A stretch of DNA of 64,000 bases from RUG563 sp964423675 (GCA_964423675.1 CAYRFP010000002.1:1-64000); one strand, 5' to 3'. Shown: positions 50,076 through 58,287, counted from the first letter of the stretch. Numbers and translations: made by a program. Notes: a model not told the origin generated them from the sequence alone.

Positions 50076-50097
50076 GACAGGCAGGGGATGATATAAT
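50069..50097 (+). promoter_or_regulatory. Sigma-A promoter of the GTPase-NYN gene
   Basis: TTGCGC (50069-50074) and a perfect TATAAT (50092-50097) are 17 nt apart, with an extended -10 TGA at 50089-50091. Confidence 0.75.
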
Positions 50098-50133
50098 GGG
50101 AACGATAATTGTAAGCAAAGGATGAGGATGCCC

Positions 50134-52770
50134 ATGGAAAAGGCGGCGCTGACGGTGGGGCTGCTGGCCCACGTGGATGCGGGAAAAACCACCTTATCAG
50201 AGGCCCTGCTCTATACCGCCGGGGCGGTTCGGAAGCTGGGGCGCGTGGATCATCGGGATGCGTTTCTGGATACCGATGCGCAGGAGCGGGAGCGGGGCAT
50301 TACTATCTTTTCCAAGCAGGCGCGGCTTTCCTGGCATGGGCGGGAAATCGCGCTGATGGACACTCCGGGTCACGTAGATTTTTCCGGCGAGATGGAACGG
50401 ACGCTGAGTGTGCTGGATTGTGCTGTGCTGGTTATCAGCGGGGCAGATGGCGTGCAGGCGCATACGCGTACCCTGTGGCGGCTGCTGGAACGCTATCAGA
50501 TTCCCTGCTTTTTATTTGTGAATAAAATGGATCAACCAGGTGCAAATCGGGAGGCTTTGTGCGCGGAATTACAGCAAAAGCTACAGGATGGCTGCGTAGA
50601 TTTTCTGGCTCCAGACGCTACGGAGCAGATGGCAACGGGCAGTGAAAACGCACTGAATCATTTTCTGGAAACGGGAGAAATTCCACAGCCTGAGGTAACG
50701 CAATTGATTGCGTCCCGTCGCATTTTTCCCTGCTTTTTCGGAGCGGCGCTGCGGCTGGACGGGGTGGACGCGCTGCTGAACGCTTTGGCAGATTACGGGC
50801 CCTGTCCGTCTTATGCGGATTTATTTGGCGCGCGAGTTTATAAAATTGCCCGGGATCCTCAGGGAGCGCGGCTGACGTATCTGAAAATAACCGGGGGTTG
50901 CCTGCATGTGCGCGATAGCCTGAATAATCGTTCGCAAGGGCTTTCTCCTGAAAATACTTGGGAAGAAAAGATCAATCAGATTCGCCTGTATTCCGGCGGG
51001 AAATTCCAGACGGTGGAGCAAGCCGGAGCGGGGACGATCTGCGCCGTAACGGGACTGAACCACACCAGAATCGGCGATGGATTGGGCGCGGAAAAAACTG
51101 CGCCGGAGCCGATGCTTACCCCGGTGTTTACTTATCAGGTGCTGCTGCCGCAGGGAACGGATGCTCATGCCGCTCTGCAAAAGCTTCGGCAATTGGAAGA
51201 AGAAGAACCACAGCTGCATGTGGTTTGGCGGGAGAGGCTGCGGGAAATTCATGTGCAGCTGATGGGCGAGGTACAGCTGGAAATTTTGGGTCGGTTGTTG
51301 CAGGATCGGTTTGGGCTATCTGTTCAGTTTGGTGCGGGCAGCATTCTTTATCGTGAGACGATTGAAAATGCGGTAGAGGGCGTGGGGCATTATGAGCCTC
51401 TGCGGCATTATGCTGAGGTGCATCTTATGCTGGAACCTGGGCCCCGGGGCAGCGGGCTGCGCTTTGCCTCCGCCTGTTCGGAGGATGCGCTGGATCGAAA
51501 TTGGCAGCGGTTGATTCTGACGCACCTGGCGGAAAAACAGCATCTGGGTGTGCTGACCGGATCGCCTGTTACGGATATGAAGATCACGTTGCTTGCTGGA
51601 CGGGCGCATCTAAAACATACCGAGGGTGGCGATTTTCGTCAGGCAACCTATCGGGCGCTTCGTCAGGGGCTGATGCAGGCTCGAAGCGTGGTGCTGGAGC
51701 CATGGTATGATTTGCAGCTGGAACTTCCCGCGGAGGGACTGGGCCGCGCCATGAACGATATTCAGCAAATGGGCGGCTCCTTTGAAACACCGGAAAATGT
51801 GGGCGACGAAGTGATTCTGCGCGCCACAGCGCCTGTGGCCCGGACCCGACATTATGCCCGGGAACTGGCCGCCTATACCCATGGAAAAGGGCGAATGGCC
51901 TGTTCTCTTCGGGGCTATGCACCCTGCCAGGAGCAGGAGCGGCTTGTATCCGCAATGGGCTATGATCCGGAGAGGGATGCGGAAAACACGGCGGATTCGG
52001 TGTTTTGCGCCCATGGGGCGGGATTTGTGGTTAAGTGGAACCAGGTGCGGGAATATATGCATGTTCAAACTGGCTTTGGCCAGGAACGCCAGGAGCAGGC
52101 AGATGCGCCTGCTCCCGTTCGCCGAGCCTATACAGGAACGTTGGAAGAAGACAAAGAACTGATGGCGATCTTTGAACGTACCTATGGTCCGATTCGGCCT
52201 CGGTCGTTTCGCCCAGTGGCTCCGTCCGCACCAACGCCGGTGGAGACGGTGTATATTCCCCCGGAGCAGGAATTTCTGCTGGTGGATGGATACAACATCA
52301 TCTTTGCCTGGGATGATTTGAAGGCAGCAGCCAAAACCGGGCTGAGCCATGCCAGGCAAATGCTGATGGATATTCTGTGTAATTATCAGGGAGTGCGGCC
52401 ATGCCAACTGATTCTGGTGTTTGACGCATATAAGGTGTCCAATAATCCGGGCAGGGCAGAAAAATATAACAATATTTCCGTGGTTTATACCAAGGAAGCG
52501 GAAACGGCAGATAACTATATCGAAAAGGCCACTTATAAACTGGGCAAAAACAGCAGAGTGCGGGTGGCCACATCGGACGGGCTGGAACAAATGATTATTT
52601 TGGGTCATGGCGCGCTGCGGGTTTCGGCAAAGGAATTCCGCCGGGAGGTGGAGGCGGCGAATGTGGAGATTCGGGCCATTATGGCGGCGTATAATACGCT
52701 GCCGGTCTCCAATCCCGCATTGGAACGCGCGCTTTGGGATGCGCTGGAAAAAAAGAAGGCGAAGCATTAA
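50134..52770 (+). CDS. TetM-like ribosome-associated GTPase fused to a Rae1/YacP-like NYN ribonuclease
   Basis: 878 residues; start at 50134, 6 nt after GGATGAGG (50122 has no room for a site). The N-terminal about 640 residues follow the EF-G/TetM ribosomal-protection plan: G1 AHVDAGKT (12-19), switch I ERERGITI, G3 DTPGHVD (75-81), G4 NKMD (129-132), then domains II-V. A linker (about 640-710) leads to an NYN nuclease domain beginning LLVDGYN (D718) with VFDAYK, ETADNYIEK and VATSDGLEQ, the acidic set of B. subtilis Rae1/YacP, including SAKEFRREVE at the end. Rae1 cuts mRNA in the ribosomal A site, and TetM acts at the same site. A ribosome-directed RNase is inferred. It precedes rplU-prp-rpmA. 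Confidence 0.88.
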   Translation: MEKAALTVGLLAHVDAGKTTLSEALLYTAGAVRKLGRVDHRDAFLDTDAQERERGITIFSKQARLSWHGREIALMDTPGHVDFSGEMERTLSVLDCAVLVISGADGVQAHTRTLWRLLERYQIPCFLFVNKMDQPGANREALCAELQQKLQDGCVDFLAPDATEQMATGSENALNHFLETGEIPQPEVTQLIASRRIFPCFFGAALRLDGVDALLNALADYGPCPSYADLFGARVYKIARDPQGARLTYLKITGGCLHVRDSLNNRSQGLSPENTWEEKINQIRLYSGGKFQTVEQAGAGTICAVTGLNHTRIGDGLGAEKTAPEPMLTPVFTYQVLLPQGTDAHAALQKLRQLEEEEPQLHVVWRERLREIHVQLMGEVQLEILGRLLQDRFGLSVQFGAGSILYRETIENAVEGVGHYEPLRHYAEVHLMLEPGPRGSGLRFASACSEDALDRNWQRLILTHLAEKQHLGVLTGSPVTDMKITLLAGRAHLKHTEGGDFRQATYRALRQGLMQARSVVLEPWYDLQLELPAEGLGRAMNDIQQMGGSFETPENVGDEVILRATAPVARTRHYARELAAYTHGKGRMACSLRGYAPCQEQERLVSAMGYDPERDAENTADSVFCAHGAGFVVKWNQVREYMHVQTGFGQERQEQADAPAPVRRAYTGTLEEDKELMAIFERTYGPIRPRSFRPVAPSAPTPVETVYIPPEQEFLLVDGYNIIFAWDDLKAAAKTGLSHARQMLMDILCNYQGVRPCQLILVFDAYKVSNNPGRAEKYNNISVVYTKEAETADNYIEKATYKLGKNSRVRVATSDGLEQMIILGHGALRVSAKEFRREVEAANVEIRAIMAAYNTLPVSNPALERALWDALEKKKAKH

Positions 52771-52822
52771 AAGGAAAAGTTTCAGCAAAAAGCGTAGCCT
52801 GTCAAAAAAGTTAAAAGACGAG

Positions 52823-52843
52823 AAGCGGGCGTGGCGCTTTTTT
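52823..52843 (+). terminator. Weak terminator after the GTPase-NYN gene
   Basis: AAGCG (52823-52827) and CGCTT (52835-52839) form a short stem with a 7-nt loop, followed by further T residues to 52843. Confidence 0.45.
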
Positions 52844-52902
52844 CGCTCCCTGAGTTTCTGATCCCAAAGCGGTGAATTTCCTGATAAATCACTGCAAAAT
52901 CC

Positions 52903-52931
52903 TTGACTTTTTCAAGAAAATATGCTACCAT
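52903..52931 (+). promoter_or_regulatory. Sigma-A promoter of rplU-prp-rpmA
   Basis: TTGACT (52903-52908) and TACCAT (52926-52931) are 17 nt apart, with an extended -10 TGC at 52923-52925. Confidence 0.75.
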
Positions 52932-52939
52932 TCTTCGGT

Positions 52940-53050
52940 AAGCCGCTCGGGAGGGGCTTCTTAAATGCGGAAACGCTGCCCCGTGGCTGAAATATGCTAT
53001 TCTTTCCTTCTAAGATTGTCCCGGCGAGTATGAAAACAGGAGGTGCTGCC
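52940..53050 (+). ncRNA. 5' leader of rplU, probable L21 autoregulatory leader
   Basis: About 110 nt between promoter and rplU start, GC-rich and able to fold (for example GCCGCTCGGGAGGGGC). Firmicutes have an L21 leader RNA family at this position, thought to let L21 repress its own operon. I assign it by position and general look, not by a consensus match. Confidence 0.4.
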
Positions 53051-53051
53051 C

Positions 53052-53357
53052 ATGTACGCGATTATTGCGACCGGCGGCAAACAGTACCGTGTCTCGGAGG
53101 GAGACACCATCTACATCGAGAAGCTCGAAAACGAAGTTGGCGACGTGGTTTCTTTCCCCGTCATGATGCTCTCTGGCGAGACCATTGAAGTGGGCTCTCC
53201 CTATATCGAGGGCGCGACCGTGACTGGCAAGATCGTGCGCCATGGCAAGGGCGAAAAGATCGTTGTGTTCAAGTACAAGAGCAAGAAGAATTATCGCCGC
53301 AAGGCTGGCCATCGTCAGCCCTTCACTCAGGTGGAAATCACCGGCGTGAACGCCTGA
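53052..53357 (+). CDS. rplU: 50S ribosomal protein L21
   Basis: 101 residues from ATG 53052 (MYAIIATGGKQYRV), behind AGGAGGTGCTGCCC. The canonical L21 sequence includes KIVVFKYKSKKNYRRKAGHRQPFT. L21 binds 23S rRNA domain II. First gene of rplU-prp-rpmA, 5 nt before prp. Confidence 0.98.
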   Translation: MYAIIATGGKQYRVSEGDTIYIEKLENEVGDVVSFPVMMLSGETIEVGSPYIEGATVTGKIVRHGKGEKIVVFKYKSKKNYRRKAGHRQPFTQVEITGVNA

Positions 53358-53362
53358 AAAAA

Positions 53363-53674
53363 ATGATCCGCATTTCGCTTCATCGGTCGGGGGAGGAAAT
53401 CACCGGCTTTGAATGCAAAGGCCATGCGGGCTATGCGCAGGAAGGCAGCGATATTGTGTGTGCCGCAGTTTCTGTGCTGACAACCACCTGTATAAACGCG
53501 CTGGAAAGCGTGGCAGGGGTGGAGCCGGCGGTGGAAGTGGCGGAAGGGTATATGAAAGCGCAGCTTCCAGTATCCTCGTCACATGACGCGCAGATTATCC
53601 TGCAATGCATGCGGCAGGGCTTGAGCGATTTGGCGGAGCAATATCCTCGATATCTTCGGCTCACTGAAATTTGA
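53363..53674 (+). CDS. prp: Ribosomal-processing cysteine protease Prp
   Basis: 103 residues. The catalytic dyad is visible as the His in CKGHAGYAQEG and the Cys in DIVCAAVS. Prp cleaves the N-terminal extension of ribosomal protein L27 in Firmicutes and related phyla; uncleaved L27 blocks the peptidyl-transferase centre. Its place between rplU and rpmA is the conserved one, and the L27 next door carries the matching cleavage motif. Confidence 0.95.
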   Translation: MIRISLHRSGEEITGFECKGHAGYAQEGSDIVCAAVSVLTTTCINALESVAGVEPAVEVAEGYMKAQLPVSSSHDAQIILQCMRQGLSDLAEQYPRYLRLTEI

Positions 53675-53692
53675 TCATTGGAGGAAGCAAAT

Positions 53693-53992
53693 ATGTTGAA
53701 GCTCAATTTGCAGCTTTTCGCCCATAAAAAAGGTATGGGCTCCACCCGTAACGGCCGCGACAGCGAATCCAAGCGCCTGGGCCCGAAGCGGGCTGACGGT
53801 CAGTTCGTGCTGGCTGGTAATATCCTCGTTCGTCAGCGGGGCACCAAGGTGCATCCCGGCCTGAACGTGGGCATCGGCAAGGACGATACCCTCTTTGCCA
53901 AGGTAGATGGCATCATGCGCTTCGAGCGCAAGGGCAAGTTTGACAAGCAGGTGAGCGTGCATCCCGTGGCCACCGAAGCTGCCGCCCAGTAA
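53693..53992 (+). CDS. rpmA: 50S ribosomal protein L27 with Prp-cleaved N-terminus
   Basis: 99 residues from ATG 53693. The N-terminus MLKLNLQLF is the Firmicute-type leader that Prp removes to expose AHKKGMGSTRNGRDS. The mature body (SKRLGPKRADGQFVLAGNILVRQRGTK) is standard. The mature N-terminus reaches the peptidyl-transferase centre. A strong terminator 16 nt downstream ends the ribosomal operon. Confidence 0.98.
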   Translation: MLKLNLQLFAHKKGMGSTRNGRDSESKRLGPKRADGQFVLAGNILVRQRGTKVHPGLNVGIGKDDTLFAKVDGIMRFERKGKFDKQVSVHPVATEAAAQ

Positions 53993-54007
53993 TTCAGGAA
54001 ACCATGA

Positions 54008-54036
54008 GGAGCCGTTTCTTCGAAGCGGCTCCTTTT
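54008..54036 (+). terminator. Terminator after rpmA
   Basis: A 10-bp stem GGAGCCGTTT (54008-54017) / AAGCGGCTCC (54023-54032) with a CTTCG loop is followed by TTTT. Confidence 0.88.
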
Positions 54037-54066
54037 CTTATTTTGTGCGCCGATAAGGAGACATGT

Positions 54067-55149
54067 ATGAAGCATCTGGAAACGGACAGGCTGCAGCTGC
54101 GCCCATTTACATGGGAGGATTATCCCCTGATCCTTGCGATTTCCTCTGACCCGGACACGGTGAAATATTTGTACTATTGGGGTCGCCCCGGCATGACGCC
54201 GGATCAGGATGCGCAGCGCTTTTTGCGCTATGCTATTGGCGCATATGAAAAAACGCCAGTGAAATCCATGGAATATGCGCTGGTGCGCAAGGCGGATAAT
54301 CAGCCGATCGGCGACGGCAGCATTGAATGGCTGGACGATGGGTTTTCCGCGGAAATCGGCTGGATTCTTTTGCCGCAGTATCGTGGCCAGGGCTATGCCA
54401 CTGAAATGGCCAAGGAATTAATGCGTTACGGCTTTGAGGAGCTGGGCGCTGAGCGGATCATCGCCCATTGCGATGCGAAAAATGCGCCATCCTACCGGGT
54501 GATGGAGCGACTGGGCATGCGCCGGGAAGGCGTGGCGAAACAGGTACGCCCTGCAAAAATAATGGGCGGCAGGCGCGGTGACGAATGCACCTACGCTATT
54601 TTGAAAGAGGAATGGGAGACACAGAAAAAGCTACAGGAGGTGCTGGCGTTTCCCTGGAATTTTCAAGGTTTTATGACGCTGCCTGAACTGACGGACGGCG
54701 AACTTCGGCTGATCTGCGCGAAGAAACGCCCGCAGGACGGAATTGATCCCACAGTTTCCTCCTATTTCTTTCTGATCACCAAAGGCGGCGAGACCATTGG
54801 CAGCATCGATTTGCGAATTGGCTATACTCCGCTGCTTTTTTATGCAGGCAATGTCGGCTATGATATTCTCGAATCTCAGCGTGGGCATGGATATGCGGGC
54901 AAGGCGTGCCGACTGCTTTGGCCAGTTTTGCGGTATCATGGCATGCGCTGCGCCCTGATAACAAACGATACGGATAACGCCCCATCTCGGCGCGTCTGCG
55001 AAAAGCTGGGAGCACGGCTGCTATGCCAGGCGGATGTGCCGGAAACAATGCCTATGTATAATCATGGGCTGCATCGCGCCAACATTTTTGTGATGGAGGA
55101 AGAAACGGCAGAATGCAGATCATCGTGGAAAAAAGCCAACGGCAATTGA
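54067..55149 (+). CDS. Tandem GNAT N-acetyltransferase (two GNAT domains)
   Basis: 360 residues from ATG 54067, preceded by AAGGAGACATGT. The first half (about 1-185) is a RimJ/RimL-like GNAT domain with acetyl-CoA motif PQYRGQGYATEMAKEL and the NAPSYRVMERLGM helix. The second half (about 190-350) repeats the plan: ETIGSIDLRIGY, ESQRGHGYAGKACRLL and NAPSRRVCEKLGA. Both acetyl-CoA loops look intact. Such double-GNAT proteins acetylate small molecules or protein N-termini; the substrate is unknown. Its last 37 nt overlap the next gene in another frame. Confidence 0.88.
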   Translation: MKHLETDRLQLRPFTWEDYPLILAISSDPDTVKYLYYWGRPGMTPDQDAQRFLRYAIGAYEKTPVKSMEYALVRKADNQPIGDGSIEWLDDGFSAEIGWILLPQYRGQGYATEMAKELMRYGFEELGAERIIAHCDAKNAPSYRVMERLGMRREGVAKQVRPAKIMGGRRGDECTYAILKEEWETQKKLQEVLAFPWNFQGFMTLPELTDGELRLICAKKRPQDGIDPTVSSYFFLITKGGETIGSIDLRIGYTPLLFYAGNVGYDILESQRGHGYAGKACRLLWPVLRYHGMRCALITNDTDNAPSRRVCEKLGARLLCQADVPETMPMYNHGLHRANIFVMEEETAECRSSWKKANGN

Positions 55150-55556
55150 CCCTGCTGGATGCGATGGGCCGTTGTCTGCTCCAATGCCCCATTGCATTGG
55201 GAAAAAATCCGGTTGGGCCGAAGGAGCGGGAAGGAGACGGAAAAACGCCGGAGGGACGCTATTTCGTCTGCCTGAAGAAGCAGGGAAAGTTTGGCCCGGC
55301 GCTTGGCGTTAACTATCCCAGCACAGCGGATGCGCTGCGCCTGAATGCGGATGAAGCGTTGCTCTCCTGCCTTCGCCTCCGCGAAGCGGCGGGGCAGCGG
55401 CCGCCCTGGGGCACTGCCCTAGGCGGCGAAATTTATATTCATGGCGGCGGAACAAAGGAAGATTGGACAGCGGGCTGCATCGCTCTGCCAGACGAACAGG
55501 CGCTGCTGCTTTATCAGCTAACACCCCTGGGAACGCCCATTGAGATTCGGCCGTAA
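55113..55556 (+). CDS. L,D-transpeptidase (YkuD) catalytic domain protein
   Basis: 147 residues. The YkuD active site is complete: IYIHGGGTKEDWTAGCIAL, with the His and the nucleophilic Cys in the order HGxx...S/T-x-GC. The protein lacks a signal peptide or membrane segment, which is unusual for an enzyme that cross-links peptidoglycan, and would be cytoplasmic unless exported in another way. The related YafK/ErfK group includes short forms like this. The gene overlaps the tandem GNAT by 37 nt and ends 7 nt from the convergent S41 gene. Confidence 0.88.
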   Translation: MQIIVEKSQRQLTLLDAMGRCLLQCPIALGKNPVGPKEREGDGKTPEGRYFVCLKKQGKFGPALGVNYPSTADALRLNADEALLSCLRLREAAGQRPPWGTALGGEIYIHGGGTKEDWTAGCIALPDEQALLLYQLTPLGTPIEIRP

Positions 55557-55563
55557 TCGCTGT

Positions 55564-56868
55564 TTAATGGCGCAGTATTTCCAGTGCTTTTTCCAACACA
55601 CTGTCTCGGCTCTGGCGCAAATCATCTAGGGAAGGGGCGCACGGAATATCCGGCTGGATGCCCTGGCCGATGAATTCTGTTCCATCCAGCAGCCGATAGC
55701 CGACCGAACAGATTCGGAACCCTCCGCCCAGCGACAGCTTTTGCAGAAGCGGCGTTCCGGTGGTTCCGCTGGTGGGCGTGCCGCAGATTTTGGCCCGGTG
55801 ATTGGTGCGAAACATGGCAACCATGTCTTCAGCGGCAGAAGCAGTATAGCGGGAGGTTAGAAGCAAACAGGGGCCATTATACATGGCAGCGCGCCCCTCC
55901 TCGCCATAGCGATCCTCATAGCAATCGCAGTATGTTTGGCGCAGGAGATGCTGGCATTTATCCATTTCCGCCTGCGTTGCATTGCCGCAGGCAATCGCTT
56001 GCTGAATTTCCTGCTGGCTCCAGGCGGCAATTTGACTGGCGGAAGCCAGGCCAACGCCGGTCATGGAACGCGTCCATTTTTGACATGCGCCGAAGGCTCC
56101 GGAGATCAGCAACTCGGCAATTTCCGCACCGTACCGGGTCATGCCGCCGATATTCTCCCGCAGATCCAGAATCAATCCGTCTGGCAGCGTTTGCTCCAGC
56201 GCTGCACGAATCTCAGCCGCCGCTTCGCTGTGCATTAAATCATCCAGTCGAATCAGCAGAATATTCCCTGCATAGCGGCGAATATCCAGCGTTTTCGAAG
56301 GGACGGGGGTAAAGTGCGCGGTGGCAGCCAGCGAGAGTGAAATGAGATTTTCGGGCTGCGCAGGGCATAGATCGAAGGAAAACGCGCCTTGATCGGTTTC
56401 CATGCGGTTGCCAGTGGGCTTCAAAAGAAGGGGCAGAATACGCCGGAGAGGATAAGGCGCAATCCATACGCCAATATGATAGCCGTATCGGCTCAACTGC
56501 TGTGCATAATCCGACCAGGGCCGACCATTAATGGCCTGCACACAGGCACCGAGAAATGGCCGACAGGCTGGGGAAACGGCATGGAGATAACAGCTGTTTG
56601 CATGAAACCGCAGAGAAAAGGGAAGAAAGCCGGTCGCCTGAACCAGCGCATGAGGGAAAATATAATCGGTGTGGCCATCGCCCAGTTGATTCAGAAATTC
56701 TGCCAGAAGTAAATGAAAAGCCGATTCGCTTTCCGCATGAAGCACTTTCGGCAAATAATCCCTGTACGCCTGATCCCAATCAATGCCTGCTCGATCAAAA
56801 TAAGGGAACACAGCGGACGCCTGTTTCCAGATGACGGATAAATCCAGAATGCGTTGAATCTTGTCCAT
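55564..56868 (-). CDS. S41-family peptidase-like protein
   Basis: 434 residues from ATG 56868 (AAGGAGGGATGAAC in front). The N-terminal helical region is followed by a domain with LAEFLNQLGDGHTDYIF, then the tail-specific protease core: LILDLRENIGGMTRYGAEIA, TSRYTASAAEDMVAMFR with the candidate catalytic Ser in TASAAED, and ICGTPTSGTTGTPLLQ. There is no signal peptide, so it is probably cytoplasmic. S41 enzymes cleave proteins at their C-terminal tails. The arrangement resembles small bacterial S41 hydrolases of unknown substrate. Confidence 0.82.
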   Translation of the reverse strand: MDKIQRILDLSVIWKQASAVFPYFDRAGIDWDQAYRDYLPKVLHAESESAFHLLLAEFLNQLGDGHTDYIFPHALVQATGFLPFSLRFHANSCYLHAVSPACRPFLGACVQAINGRPWSDYAQQLSRYGYHIGVWIAPYPLRRILPLLLKPTGNRMETDQGAFSFDLCPAQPENLISLSLAATAHFTPVPSKTLDIRRYAGNILLIRLDDLMHSEAAAEIRAALEQTLPDGLILDLRENIGGMTRYGAEIAELLISGAFGACQKWTRSMTGVGLASASQIAAWSQQEIQQAIACGNATQAEMDKCQHLLRQTYCDCYEDRYGEEGRAAMYNGPCLLLTSRYTASAAEDMVAMFRTNHRAKICGTPTSGTTGTPLLQKLSLGGGFRICSVGYRLLDGTEFIGQGIQPDIPCAPSLDDLRQSRDSVLEKALEILRH

Positions 56869-56891
56869 GTTCATCCCTCCTTGTGTTCCAA

Positions 56892-56920
56892 ATTCTATGC
56901 GATTCCGGCAGAAAAGACAA
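56892..56920 (-). promoter_or_regulatory. Promoter of the S41-like gene
   Basis: On the minus strand TTGTCT (56915-56920) and TAGAAT (56892-56897) are 17 nt apart. Confidence 0.65.
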
Positions 56921-56984
56921 GACTTGTAAGGCAACGGCGTTTATGCTATAATAATTATGCCAAGAAGGGATATAAAACATAGAA

Positions 56985-57022
56985 TAAAAAGAGGGAATGC
57001 CGAATTATTTCAGCATTCCCTT
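56985..57022 (-). terminator. Terminator after the VanW-like gene
   Basis: On the minus strand AGGGAATGC (57014-57022) and GCATTCCCT (56993-57001) form a 9-bp stem with a 12-nt loop, followed by CTTTTTATT. Confidence 0.85.
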
Positions 57023-57038
57023 TGTTCCATGAAACTGT

Positions 57039-58040
57039 TTATTGATCCGCCCGCCAGATAGCGACGAACAAGGCGAAATCGTGGGTGGATGCATCGATAC
57101 GAATGGGAAAATCATAATCGTTGCGGATAATCAGATTCAGAGAATCCGTGCCGGAGGATGCATCCATGCCATGCGGGAGATACGAAGCGCCGTTATTGCC
57201 GTGGGGCTTGCGCATGAGGATGGTCACACCGGGCAGCTGCATTACGGTGTTATACAGGCTGCTGGACACCTGGCAGGAACCGCCGCCATAATTCTCCTTG
57301 GTTTCGCCGTCCACCAGCACGGGGGCTGGCAGATAGCCCGTGGCGGCATTGAAGGGGCCTACGGTGCTGTTGAAATCCAGCTTTTCACCGGGCTGTAGCG
57401 TTTTGCTCATATAGGCGCAGGCCACGGCCAGGTTGTTGATGCGAGCGGGGTTATCATTGTAAAAGGATGTGAATACAGACAGGGGCATCTCATCCGTTCC
57501 GTAATCCACGCTGCCGGCCACAGGCAGCAGCTCGTCCAGATCGCGGGAATCCACATAGCCATACTGTCGATGATATACCAACTTTGCCCAGCCGTCCTCC
57601 ACGCCGATAATGGCGATGCGCGCGCCTTCAGTCAGCGGAGAAAGGGTTTCGCTGTCGGCAGATTTATCAGCCTTTACCTCGGTGGGCCGGGTGATCTTGG
57701 CATAGAAGCGATAGACTTCCACGGTGTAAGGCGGCGTATTGATTGGATCCACCACGCTGGTCACATCGATACGATGGCGGAGAATATAGCCGACCTTTCC
57801 GTTATAATCCACCTCGACCCAATTGGGATACACGGCGGTGATATAAATTTTTTTGCCAGGGTTCAGCGATTTGATAACTTCGCTTTCCTTGTCCATGGCC
57901 ACATAGACGTTAGTATAGCTATTATCGTCGTAGCGCTTGGTGATAATGCCGTTATAGAGAACAGTCTTATCCTCACCCACGGCGCTGACGCTCAACAGCG
58001 CCATGAGCAGCGCCAGGGGCAGAAGCAGCTTCTTTTTCAT
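57039..58040 (-). CDS. Exported VanW-family protein with SH3-type repeats
   Basis: 333 residues. A signal peptide (MKKKLLLPLALLMALLSVSAVG) is followed by two bacterial SH3-like repeats (about 28-95, ending WVEVDYNGKVGYILRHRID, and about 110-170, ending WAKLVYHRQYGYVDSRDLD). A C-terminal VanW domain has FNSTVGPFNAATGY, GGGSCQVSSSLYNT and HGNNGASYLPHGMDA. VanW proteins accompany some vancomycin-resistance clusters but are common envelope proteins in Clostridia without that role. SH3 repeats suggest cell-wall binding. Confidence 0.88.
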   Translation of the reverse strand: MKKKLLLPLALLMALLSVSAVGEDKTVLYNGIITKRYDDNSYTNVYVAMDKESEVIKSLNPGKKIYITAVYPNWVEVDYNGKVGYILRHRIDVTSVVDPINTPPYTVEVYRFYAKITRPTEVKADKSADSETLSPLTEGARIAIIGVEDGWAKLVYHRQYGYVDSRDLDELLPVAGSVDYGTDEMPLSVFTSFYNDNPARINNLAVACAYMSKTLQPGEKLDFNSTVGPFNAATGYLPAPVLVDGETKENYGGGSCQVSSSLYNTVMQLPGVTILMRKPHGNNGASYLPHGMDASSGTDSLNLIIRNDYDFPIRIDASTHDFALFVAIWRADQ

Positions 58041-58116
58041 GCAGGGCCTCCCTGTTTATCCTTGGTAATGTGCCGTCCTGGAAAAGCAGACGGCGAGACA
58101 AACATTTTCAACATCC

Positions 58117-58144
58117 ATTATAACACGCTTTCCTTATTTGGCAA
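58117..58144 (-). promoter_or_regulatory. Promoter of the VanW-like gene
   Basis: On the minus strand TTGCCA (58139-58144) and a perfect TATAAT (58117-58122) are 16 nt apart, with an extended -10 TGT. The leader downstream contains a GCCGTC/GACGGC hairpin. Confidence 0.75.
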
Positions 58145-58188
58145 ATGCCTTGCGGGAAATTTTACAAAGCTGGGTGAGAAAAACGGGT

Positions 58189-58287
58189 TTAGTTTTCCTG
58201 TCTCCGCGCCATGCGTTTTTTGCGATGGACGCGGGCAAACAGCGAAAGGGGCTGTGATTGCTTTGGCCGGGGGGAAGAACGATCCAT
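58189..58287 (-). CDS. Possible 32-aa basic peptide
   Basis: A small frame with a near-perfect ribosome-binding site: AGGAGGTG, six nt, ATG at 58287. It encodes MDRSSPRPKQSQPLSL followed by FARVHRKKRMARRQEN and a TAA. The peptide has 10 Arg/Lys residues and no membrane segment. It lies in the 430-nt gap between the VanW-like gene and aroK; the VanW promoter is downstream of it, so it is probably a separate unit. Too short for family recognition; the ribosome-binding site is the main support. Confidence 0.45.
   Translation of the reverse strand: MDRSSPRPKQSQPLSLFARVHRKKRMARRQEN

Noticed and set aside
50134..52770. Simple annotation as tetracycline resistance protein
   Set aside because: The GTPase part is TetM-like, but the C-terminal nuclease domain and chromosomal place next to ribosomal genes point to a housekeeping or stress function; resistance cannot be claimed from sequence.
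51610..52788. 392-codon minus-strand open frame opposite the NYN domain region
   Set aside because: Antisense of the GTPase-NYN gene, whose nuclease motifs are conserved in the plus frame.
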